From: Erinaceus europaeus | Lineage: Eukaryota; Chordata; Mammalia; Eulipotyphla; Erinaceidae | NCBI RefSeq assembly: GCF_950295315.1 | Contig: NC_080172.1 | Span: forward strand, 117,309,288 to 117,373,287 | Direction of reading: 5' to 3' | Length of the DNA stretch: 64,000 nucleotides | Shown: positions 55,852 to 64,000 of the stretch, in pieces | Numbering within the stretch: the first letter of the stretch is position 1 | Layout: every line of letters starts with the position of its first letter | Translations under genes and position numbers: made by a program | Notes under the pieces: model-generated | What the model saw: only the letters and a program-made list of their open reading frames with translations | Databases searched by the model: none | What the model was told of the DNA's origin: nothing

Positions 55852-56077
55852 TTTCAAAATTTTTTCAATTATCTTTATTCATGTATTTGATAGATATAGT
55901 CAGAAATTGAGAGGAAAGGGGGTGGTAGAGAGGGAGAGAGACAGACACAGCAGCCCTGCTTCATCACTCGTGAAGCTTTCCCCCAGCAGGTGAGGACCGG
56001 GGGCTCAAACCCGGGTCCTTGTGTGCCGTAACACATGGGCTTGTGCACTCAGCCAGGCGCGCCACCACTGGCCCCTT
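55852..56077 (-). repeat. SINE family A
   Basis: 'caattatctttattcatgta', 'gggctcaaacccgggtcctt', ending 'gccaccactggcccct'. Confidence 0.84.
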
Positions 56078-56079
56078 TA

Positions 56080-56164
56080 CTGCTATTTTTAACCAGAGCC
56101 CTGCTCATCTCCGGCTTATGGTGGTGCTGGGGATTGATCTCGGGACCTTGGAGTCTCAGGCACA
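56080..56164 (-). repeat. SINE family D fragment
   Basis: 'ggcttatggtggtgctgggg' then 'gaccttggagtctcaggca'. The head is lost. Confidence 0.7.
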
Positions 56165-56637
56165 AAACCATTTTTTCTCAGGCGTGATCATGATGCCGGC
56201 TCCTTGTACAGCTGCTCCGGCAGCCAGTCCCATGGGGCAGCAGACGGTCCTCTTTCTCTCACAGCACCACTGGGCTTGCCAGCCGCTGAAGCTCTTTTCT
56301 GTGCACCCCTCTGTTTTCTGTTTCTCTCCTCCACCCACTCCCTCCTCTGGCTTCCTGCTCACCCTCCTCTTCCCTCCTTTTCCCACTCACAGTCTCCTCA
56401 GCCTCTCAGCACCTTGCCTTCCCTTCTCTCCAGCCTTTCTTCTGTGAGAGAGACCCAGCTGCCCCCTAATTTCTCTCGTTCTTCTCCACTTCTCCCATTT
56501 CCTGGTTTCTCCTGAACATACCTCTTCTGCACCTCCAGCTTCTCCTCACCCTTCTCCCTTTCCACCCCCACCTACTCCCAGCACCCCCAGTTCCTCCCCC
56601 CCTCAGAGCCGTTTGTTCCCTGGCTGGATGGTGAGCG

Positions 56638-56684
56638 GCTGGGCTGGGCTGGGCTGGGCTGGGCTGGGCTGGGCTGGGCCGAGC
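56638..56684 (+). repeat. (GGGCT)n pentamer, G-quadruplex-capable
   Basis: Nine or so GGGCT units on the + strand give many GGG tracts separated by two bases, matching the G-quadruplex pattern on the sense (RNA-like) strand. Confidence 0.93.
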
Positions 56685-57995
56685 GGACCTGGAGAGGGGT
56701 GAGGGTCTGGGAGGAGGGGGTGATGTGGAAGTGGGGGCCAGGGGGGTGCAGGCTGGGCCGGATCTGTGCGGCCACCCCTCCCTCCCTGCACTCTGCCGCT
56801 GCTCCTTTGATCCATGGCCCGAGGCCTCCTGACAGTGGAAAATGCGGGTAGACAAAACCACTCAGTCAAAGTGATTCCCAACAACTGTCTCCCAGAGATA
56901 AGGATGCTGGGGCTCCACAGCCTGCTTAATTCCTGCTGCCCGGGCCTGGGATGGGGGGAGTGGGGAGTGACGACGGCAGGACTGGCCGCCCCCCCCCCCA
57001 ATCAGAGCCCCCACCTGGGTCTGCTGGTCCCGCCTGTGCCAGCAGGGACCAGGGCCGGGGCCCCAGAGAGCCAGCAGCCCCACACGGCAGAGAGGCAGAC
57101 AGGCTCTTGGCAGGCTCCCTGCCCGGCTTCCTCCACCTCCCAGTCCAATTCCTTCCACCCTTCCACCACCTGAGTGTTGAGTGCAGCACAGTGCTAGAAG
57201 ATTCTCGCCCTCCCTCCCTTCCCCTAACCGAGCCCTGTGCTCCTCTGCTTGGGCAGCCCAGAGGCCACTTCTTCCCAGACCCTCTAGTCTGGTGGTGGCC
57301 CTCCCTCCTGGAGAGGCAGTTTTGCCTCTGAATTGAAACTTCTGGAAACTTCCTACACCTTCAGCAAGGACCAGGCTAGCCTGGAGCCCATATGCCTGGT
57401 GAAGCTGGGCCCGCAGGAAGGGAGCACAGACTGGACACTGGGACCAGCTTTCTACGCTCCCCCGTGGCCTCTGTCTAAGGAAGGCGGGAGACAGACAAAC
57501 CAGGAGCCAAAAGCCCCCAGTGAGGGGGAGGTTATGCCCCAGCCAAGCAGGGTGAGGGTTGGGGTGGTATCTGTGCCCTCTCCCCTCTCCTGTCAAGGGG
57601 GAATGCCTTCCCAGGTGCTCTGGCTAGGCTGGGCAGACTCCTGGGGGTCCGGTTTTGTTTCCCAAACCCTTAACCTGGCAAACTGGGATCCAGCTTAGAG
57701 GTTCAGGAAGTGGGAGGAGGTAAGATTCATCAAGGGAGACCATGGGAACCTCTACAATCTGTCCTCCGCCTCCACATGGCCAAGGACAGAGAGACCCGGG
57801 GTCTGGGTGCTGGCCAGGGCCAGGGCGAGGAGGCCGACTTGAGCTCAGACAAGGAGCCGTGAGCACCCCACCTCCCCCATCTCGGGAGAGTGTGGGCAGA
57901 ATCAGGTTTCGAGAAGCACAGGAGCTTGATTAGAGTCAGTGCTTCCAAAATCTATGCATCAGAAGGCTGTGTTGCTTTTAAAAAAATCAAAATTT

Positions 57996-58205
57996 GGGGC
58001 CAGGTGGTGACCTGGCCAGTCGAACTTACATGTGACCTTACATGAACACTCGGGTTTAAGCCTCTGGTCCCCACCTGTAGGGGAAAAGCTTCATAGGTAA
58101 TGTAACAGTGCTACAAGGATCTCTCCTTCCATCTCTCTCCCCCACCCTCTCTCTTTCCTCCTCTCTCTGTCTCCACCCTCTAAAAAAAAAAAAAGAAAAG
58201 AATCT
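57996..58205 (+). repeat. SINE family A
   Basis: Head 'ggggccaggtggtgacctgg' with a short disrupted stretch, CT-rich body and an A-run tail. Confidence 0.78.
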
Positions 58206-58495
58206 GGGGCCAGGCGGAAGTGTACGTGGTTAAGTGTGTACATCACAGCGCACAAGGACCCGGATTCAGGGCTGCAGGGGTGAAGTGTGTACATCACAGC
58301 GCACAAGGACCCGGATTCGGGGCTGCAGGGGTTAAGTGTGTACATCACAGCGCACAAGGACCCGGATTCGGGGCTGCAGGGGTGAAGTGTGTACATCACA
58401 GCGCACAAGGACCCGGATTCGGGGCTGCAGGTGTCTCTCTGTCTCTTTTCCTCCCAGTTTCTCTCTCTATCCAATAATAAATAAATATGATTTTT
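58206..58495 (+). repeat. SINE family A with internal 51-bp tandem repeat
   Basis: Units start 'aagtgtgtacatcacagcgc' at 58232, 58283, 58334 and 58385, an exact 51-bp period. The unit joins the head directly to 'gggctgcagg', so the 'ggtccccacctgcagggggaa' half of the SINE is missing. Confidence 0.95.
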
Positions 58496-58645
58496 AATTT
58501 ATTCATTATTGGATAAAGACAGAGAGATTGAGAGGGAAGGGGAAGTGGAGAAGGAGAGAGACAGAGAGACACCTGCAGCCCTGCTTCACTACTCATGAAG
58601 CTTTCCCCCTGCAGGTGGGGACCAGGGGCTTGAACCCAGATAAAT
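58488..58645 (-). repeat. SINE family A, 5'-truncated
   Basis: Inserted in the tail of the preceding copy: 'ataaatatgatttt' on the left, 'ataaataagatttt' on the right. It stops at 'gggcttgaacccag'. Confidence 0.83.
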
Positions 58646-59991
58646 AAGATTTTAAAAAATGAGATATTAAAAAAAATCTAAATTCCTAGACTCCACCTGG
58701 ACAGCCCAGTCCCGTAGGGGTGTAGTGGGGTGGCCGGCACCAGGCCTCACAGAAGGCACCATCCTGGGTATGTCCTACTCTCACACTTTGCCTCCCCCAC
58801 ACCCCATCACCTTCAGGAAATGACTGGGGGGGGGAGGAGGGTTTATTCAAATTGAATAAAACCCCTCTTCAGTAACCACCACGTTAGAAGGCCCCCAGAA
58901 ACTGTTTCCGTCACCTCTGCCCCTCTTTTCCAAGCGGAGACACCTGTAAGGAGTGGTCACTGCTTCAGTGTCTGTAGAGAGATTTGGGGGTACACCCAGT
59001 GGCTGTGACGGGGAAGGCCGTGACGGAGTGTTGACGGTCACGTCTGCCTCTGTGCTGAGCCGCACGCCAGTCCTCGCTTTGAAACTAAACCCTGGGTAAT
59101 CTCTTCACACCTGCAGCAGTGGGGCAGGAAGCTGTCTGTCCATCTTGACAGCCAAGGGTGGTGAGCCAGGGGCCGGGAGTCTGAGGAGTGTGGGGACTCA
59201 GAAAGAGACCTTCTCGGCACACTGGTGGGGGTGGGGGGGGCTGACCTGCTGGCTTCAGAGGATTAAGGTCCCATGAGGGCCACACCCAGGCTGAAATGGA
59301 GACATGCTGCCCAGGCGCCTGAGCTCAGCTCCTGCGTCGCCCACCCTAGGGGCCTCCTTCCATGCCCGTCACAGACAATGCGCCCCTCCGGCTAAGTTTT
59401 CCGAGCACCCTTCCTGAGCGCCCCGGGTGCTAGCTCCAGGCCCCCACCTCTAGACCTTGAGGGTGAGGGCAGCCATCACAGTGGGTCATGCCCTCGTTGG
59501 CCCCCAAAGAAATGAAGTCATTGCTGCGTCGTCTTCCCCGTCCACTGTGGCCGCGGCAATACTACCGGTGTACTGCCTGGTGGCCCAAGTCGAAGCCCAC
59601 TAGCTGCCCCTGGTGCTCTCAGGGCCCCGAGGACCTGCAGCCCCCCTACCCTTTGGCAGATGCCGGGAGGTAGAGGGCAAAGTGTACCACAAGCAAAGAT
59701 ACCCCAAACCCAGGCCTGCTGGCCGCCAGAGAGTAAACTCCTCTTCGTGCTGGGCTGACCGGAACAGGCTGGGTTTGCAACTGCAGGTGGGGTCTCCGGT
59801 GAACAGCGTCCAGGGGCACGGGCACGGGCAGTGGCTGAAACGACTTGATCTCCCCTCAGTCCCACGCTGTCGAGTGTTCCATGGACGGCCTGCAGTGTGA
59901 GAGAGGCCACCCTGGGCCACAAAGAAAGGGGTGCAGAACAGAGCCGGAGGAGGATGCAGGGGAGCAGGAGCATGGTTTGAAAGCTCCCACT

Positions 59992-60142
59992 GGGGTCCGG
60001 GAGGTGGCGCAATGGATAAAGCATTGGACTCTCAAGCATGAGGTCCCAAGTTCAATCCCCGGCAGCACATGTACCAGAGTGATGTCTGGTTCTTTCTCTC
60101 TCCTCCTATCTTTCTCATGAATAAATAACTAAAATATTTAAA
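59992..60142 (+). repeat. SINE family C, full length
   Basis: A-box-like 'ggtggcgcaatggataaagc', B-box-like 'aagttcaatccccg' and an AATAAATAA tail. The best-preserved pol III promoter pair among the C copies here. Confidence 0.88.
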
Positions 60143-60143
60143 A

Positions 60144-60190
<47 letters not shown>

Positions 60191-60199
60191 GAAGAAAGA
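60143..60199. repeat. (AAAG)n microsatellite
   Basis: About 13 AAAG units, grown from the SINE C tail. Confidence 0.95.
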
Positions 60200-60679
60200 G
60201 ACTTCCCACCATGCTGTGTGTCCTTCTGCCAGGGGTGTGGACTGAGGGCACGGAAGTGGACAGACAGACAGAGCAGCAGACTCCTAGAAGGAGGTAGGGT
60301 GAGAAGCTGGCAAAGAAGAGAGGTGGACAGACAGACACCTAGGGTGGTCAGAGAGAGGGAGAGGTGGAGGCACAAGAAACAGGAAGAGGTGGGGTGGAGA
60401 GACTGGGAGAAGCACGCAGGGCGTGGGCCGTCAAGGAGGCAGACACAGGGAGGAGGAGGGTGGGCAGGGGCAGCAGGGAGGGGAGGAGGAGGAAGGAGCC
60501 ATGGAGATGCAGTCAGAGGGCGGAGACTTTTATCAAACTGGGATGGGACCGGCAGCTGGGATAGAAGGGGGACCCCAAAGCTGGAGAACGGGATAAGAAG
60601 ATGGGGGAGCTTCCAAGAGACACAGACACAACTCAGGTCAGAGAGACCAAAGTTTGGATTCTTGCGCCAAGGCTCAGCT

Positions 60680-60937
60680 ACAGGATGTTAGGTGTCAGGG
60701 AGAAGGTCCCTTCACAAAGCAGAACTTGGACTGGAGTTGGTGGACTGCACCAAAGTAAAGGACCCTGGGGTGGGGTGTGTGTGGGGGGGTTCAGGTCCTG
60801 GAACATGGTGGTGGAGGAGGACCTAGAGGGATAGAGTGTGATGGGGAAAGCTGGGAAATGTTACACATGGACCAACTATTGGACTTTACTGTCAACTGTA
60901 AACCGTTAGTCCCCCAATACAGGGGGGATAAAGGTCC
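60680..60937 (+). mobile_element. L1 LINE 3' UTR, sense orientation
   Basis: 'gttggtggactgcaccaaag', 'ggttcaggtcctggaacatg' and 'ttgggactttactgtcaact'-type sequence are the reverse complement of the L1 3' UTR at 28437-29100. Confidence 0.78.
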
Positions 60938-61458
60938 CTTCATACCCTGTTCCCTCCTCCACCCGCCCCCACACCCTTCACGTGTGGTCATCTGACAGAG
61001 CCCATTTGCTGCCCACGTCCAGATGCCACAGCAGGGACCTTTTCCCAAGCAGAGGGCCTGCCTGCACCTGAAGCCAGATGCCCTGCTCTCAGCCCTGGCC
61101 TCCTGGTGCAGCCGTGGCTGGTCCCAGAGCCCCATAAGCCTGGGGTGAGAAGTTCTGTCCTTTTGCCAAGTGTTTTCCGTAGTTCCAGATGCCACCCTGA
61201 CAAAGGCTGCCCTGTGATTAAGGTCCCCGTGATCCCGGAAGTATGAGACCAGCCTCTCCTCCAAAGCTAGAACAGAGAGCAGTGTGGGCAGCACAGGGGC
61301 TGAGGCTTCAGGAATCCCTGCTGGGTCCCTTCCTCTCCCTGAACCTTCCCCAGACCCCCTCACCCCCTCCCCAGAACAGAGAACAGAACTCTCCTCCAAG
61401 CTGCCTTCTGGGGAATCACTTAATGGAGGCTGAGTTTTCATGAAATTCTCTATATTAC

Positions 61459-61462
61459 ATAT

Positions 61463-61495
<33 letters not shown>

Positions 61496-61497
61496 AT
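61459..61497. repeat. (CA)n(TA)n microsatellite
   Basis: CA units followed by TA units. Confidence 0.93.
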
Positions 61498-61499
61498 TT

Positions 61500-61709
61500 T
61501 TCTTTTTTTAAATTTTATTATCTTTATATATTGGATAGAGATAGTCAGAAATGCAGAGGGAGAGAGAGAAAGAGGGAGAGAGAGAGACACCTGCAGTCCT
61601 GCTTCACCACACATGAAGCTTTCCCCCTGCAGGTGGGGACTGGGGCCTCGAACCGGGGTCCTTGGGCACTGTAACGTGTGCTTAACCAGGTGTGCCACCA
61701 TCTGGCCCC
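61500..61709 (-). repeat. SINE family A
   Basis: 'attttattatctttatatat', 'gcctcgaaccggggtccttg', ending 'gccaccatctggcccc'. Confidence 0.86.
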
Positions 61710-62031
61710 TATAATATTTCTTTTTTATATTTATTTACTTATTCCCTTTTGTTGCCCTTGTTTTTTATTGTTGTTGTTGTTCTTATTTTTGTTGTTACTA
61801 ATGTTGTCGTTGTTGGATAGGACAGAGAGAAATGGAGAGAGGAGGGGAAGACAGAGGGGGAGAGAAAGATAGACACCTGCCTACCTGCTTCATCGCCTGT
61901 GAAGCGACTCCCCTGCAGGTGGGGAGCCGGGGGCTCGAACCAGGATCCTTCCGCCAGGCCCTTACGCTTTGCACCACCTGCGCTTAACCCACTGCGCCAC
62001 CTACCGCCCGACTCCCCTTATAATATTTCTT
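61710..62031 (-). repeat. SINE family B with perfect TSD
   Basis: TATAATATTTCTT at 61710-61722 and 62019-62031. Confidence 0.95.
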
Positions 62032-62190
62032 GAATAGAGCTAGAAATTGATAGGGATATGAGGGAGAGACACCTGCAGCACTGCTTCACCATTTGTGAAG
62101 CTTCCCCTACAGAAGATGAGGACCAGTGACTTGAACTCACATTGGACTTGCACACCGGACTCTGTCAAGTGTGCCACCGCCCACCGCCAT
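62032..62190 (-). repeat. SINE family A, diverged
   Basis: 'ggagagacacctgcagcact', 'gtgacttgaactcacattgg' and 'gtgccaccgcccaccgcc'. Confidence 0.72.
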
Positions 62191-62714
62191 GGAGTCCTGT
62201 TTTCGCATCGGGTGTTAATAGACCTGCTGCTGTGGCCAGGAGGCTGAGTTAGCAGAATAACCAGGGCTTGCTGGAGTCTGCTAGGAGCTCCCCACAACAC
62301 TGGTGCCAGCATCACTGAGGACACGGGACACTGGAGACTGATTGGACTCTGTCAGCCTGGTGGAAAGGTGATGTGAGAGTTTGCAGGTCCTGAGGGTGGG
62401 TGTGGGCGACAGAATCCAGGCTGCAGGGACTTGAAGACCCAGTGCGGAGTGGCAGGGAGGGAGACCGTGAAGAGTTGGGGATGTGGCCAGGTGGTTTGGG
62501 GACGACTGTCAAATTAGGGACATGTGTGACTGAAGATGTGTGCTGTCGGAGTCGGCCATGGTTGAACGGGAACGAAATCCGAACTCTACATAGGAGCTGA
62601 GTAGGGACGCCAGTCAGGAGCACTGGTCACAGCTGGGTGATCCTGAACGAGAGACCTGACTTCTCTGTGGCCCAGTTTCTTTTCTTTCTTTTGTTCTGTC
62701 ATTCATTCTTTCTG

Positions 62715-63005
62715 TTTTAATTGCCACCAGGGTTATACTGGGGCTGGGTGTCTACATGATGAGCCCATCATTCTGAGCAGTATCCCATCCTCTGCAACAC
62801 CCCCCCCCCGCTCTATCTTTTGTTGATAAACACAGAGAGAAGTTAAGTCGGGTAGGGGATACAGAGAGGGAGAAAGAGAGGTACCTGCAGCCCTGCTTCA
62901 TCCCCTGTGAAGCTTCCCCCTGCAGGTGAGGATGGGGCAGGGGCTTGAACCCAGGTCCTTGTGCACAGCAGCGTGTGCACTCATGGGAGAGCCATTGCCT
63001 GGCTC
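62715..63005 (-). repeat. SINE family A with 3' module, diverged
   Basis: 'gccaccagggttatactggg', a C-run, then 'cacagagagaagttaagtcg' and 'ggcttgaacccaggtccttg'. Confidence 0.75.
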
Positions 63006-63453
63006 CTGTAGTTCAGCTTCTCTGTTGACAAAAGGTGGGTGACAGCAGCACCATGCCTCATGATGTCGCTGCCAAGAGTGAATGAGTTAACGCATGAAAG
63101 GCTTAGAGTTGCACTCAACATGGAGCAGGCTTCAAAGAAACACCAGTTCAGCACTACCTACCAATGGTCGCCTTTGACAACGTGGTCGGCACAGGGCAGC
63201 GGAGCAAGGTGGTCGAGGGGGCCGGCCCCACGTGGGAACAGAACCCCCATCAGAGAGGGACTCCGTTCCCGCCTTGCCCAGCCCCCTGCCCACGTAACCC
63301 GTGGCACAGCCTCTGTAGCCATAATGCAGTAATCTCTTCCCGCATCTCTCCCCGCCTGGGGCCTGAAGAGAGACAGCATCTCTCCACGCTGTCACCAGTC
63401 TCTTGTTTGTTTGGTACGTCAGTGCCACGGGCACTTTTTTTTTTTTTTTTGCT

Positions 63454-63610
63454 AATTTTGTGGCTGCCTTTATCAAATGGGGATTCACAGGCTCCTTATC
63501 CTTGATAAGTGGATTAGCCGGTGAGCTAAACAAGAAGGTGTGGGACGCAGGGGCTGCTCCGGAGAAGAGATTTGTTTTGCAAAGAATGAAGCTTGTGTTC
63601 CCTGCCCTGC
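63454..63610. promoter_or_regulatory. Candidate conserved element
   Basis: Repeat-free, after a T-run at 63435-63450. It contains a TCF/LEF-like ATCAAA (63472), an inverted GATA pair CTTATCCTTGATAAG (63495-63509) and an OTX/PITX-like GGATTA (63511). Confidence 0.35.
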
Positions 63611-63798
63611 ACAGGGCGCAGAGTCGAGCTAGCTGGGGGGCCTCTGTGCTCCTTCTCAGGGCCAAGGGAGCCCTCACTGGCTCAGAGCTTCCTACAGGGC
63701 AGCCAGGAAGCAGGATGGAGACGGGGTGTCAGGGCTCCTGGGGAAAGGACAGTGGATCCTCCACCAATCACATCCAACCACGTAGTTGGTGAACCTGT

Positions 63799-63847
63799 GT
63801 CCTTCCTTCCTTCCTTCCTTCCTTCCTTCCTTCCTTCCTTCCTCTCT

Positions 63848-63890
<43 letters not shown>

Positions 63891-63915
63891 CTCTTCTCTC
63901 TCTCTTTCTTTCTTT
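63799..63915. repeat. (CCTT)n(CTTT)n microsatellite
   Basis: About ten CCTT units followed by about ten CTTT and mixed units, in the tail of the following minus-strand SINE. Confidence 0.95.
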
Positions 63916-63919
63916 ACTT

Positions 63920-64000
63920 ATTTTTGCCTCCAGGGTTATCGCTGGGGCTCAGTGCCGGCACTAGGAACCCACTGCGCCTGGTGGCCATTTTTTTCCATTT
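63920..64000 (-). repeat. SINE 3' module, cut by window end
   Basis: 'tgcctccagggttatcgctg' to 'ctgcgcctggtggccatttt'. The SINE body lies beyond the window. Confidence 0.8.

Larger units (their letters stand above)
40972..64000 (+). other. PAX7: PAX7 intron 7 (5' portion)
   Basis: This phase-0 intron starts GTAGGT and runs past the window end. No exon 8-like peptide is found in any + frame. Unassigned stretches longer than 300 bases lie at about 41231-41840, 44265-44821, 45166-45962, 46591-47094, 48421-49035, 49561-50073, 50502-51889, 52247-52699, 53241-53762, 55117-55679, 56165-56637, 56685-57995, 58646-59991, 60200-60679, 60938-61458, 62191-62714 and 63006-63434. ORFs there are short, start at random ATGs and overlap on both strands. 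In human the equivalent intron is where PAX7-FOXO1 translocations break. Confidence 0.88.

Noticed and set aside
56862..57596. 244-residue minus ORF
   Set aside because: GC-rich intron chance ORF with overlapping plus ORFs, no domain, no splice signals in support.
58091..58474. Minus ORF with a 17-residue tandem repeat resembling a repeat protein
   Set aside because: The periodicity is the 51-bp tandem repeat inside a SINE; there is no start context or homologous domain.
59992..60075. Possible tRNA gene with A box and B box
   Set aside because: It lacks a foldable anticodon arm and acceptor stem and continues into a CT-rich body and A-tail, so it is a SINE head. The same applies to the family A, B and D heads.
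40972..64000. Search for PAX7 exon 8 (activation-domain peptide starting Val-Met-Ser-Ile-Leu)
   Set aside because: No matching peptide was found in any + frame, so exon 8 must lie beyond the window.

Overview
The window is mammalian nuclear DNA, most likely from a hedgehog (Erinaceus lineage). The only protein-coding gene I can support is PAX7, on the + strand. Three consecutive coding exons are visible: 31321-31520 and 37651-37816, which together hold the whole homeobox, and 40769-40971, from the region between the homeodomain and the C-terminal activation domain. By the usual PAX7 numbering these are exons 5, 6 and 7. All have consensus splice sites, join in frame (phases 1, 0, 1, 0) and translate without a stop. 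The paired-domain exons and the octapeptide are not in the window, so they must lie upstream. The exon 8 coding region is not here either and must lie downstream of 64000. The layout is: end of intron 4 (1-31320), exon 5, intron 5 (6.1 kb), exon 6, intron 6 (3.0 kb), exon 7, and the first 23 kb of intron 7.

The introns are packed with retroposons. I use working names for the families. Family A is a tRNA-like SINE with a CT-rich body and an AATAAA tail. Family B is a related SINE with a 3' region of CAA/ACAACAA triplets. Family C is a SINE with a clear A box and B box. Family D is a SINE recognisable by a motif like 'cataatggttatgca...ccataagcc'. Family E is an older SINE like 'gagatagctcac'. 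Families A and B have the structure I associate with hedgehog SINEs, and this is the main reason for the species call. A '3' module' of about 65 bp (containing 'gagccccag...ccctgg') is attached to several A and B copies. Family R is an A-tailed repeat of about 1 kb that I cannot name; eight copies are all on the minus strand. L1 3' ends, mostly antisense, and scattered MIR-like relics are also present. Many insertions are nested and have readable target-site duplications (TSDs), so their order can be worked out. Coordinates of repeats are accurate to roughly 5-15 bases unless a TSD is quoted.

Other features are large polypurine satellites (34735-35422 and 53998-55116), a 10-bp-period minisatellite (36011-36375), a minisatellite that arose inside a SINE (58206-58495), and a 3' fragment of a non-LTR retrotransposon (24838-25345). 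That fragment keeps a nearly open reading frame with a CCHC knuckle and does not look like L1. Several repeat-free, AT-rich or motif-dense blocks (14500-14700, 33095-33245, 41130-41230, 47095-47205, 49190-49560, 63454-63610) are candidates for conserved PAX7 regulatory elements. That call rests on composition and motifs only; I could not align them to other species.
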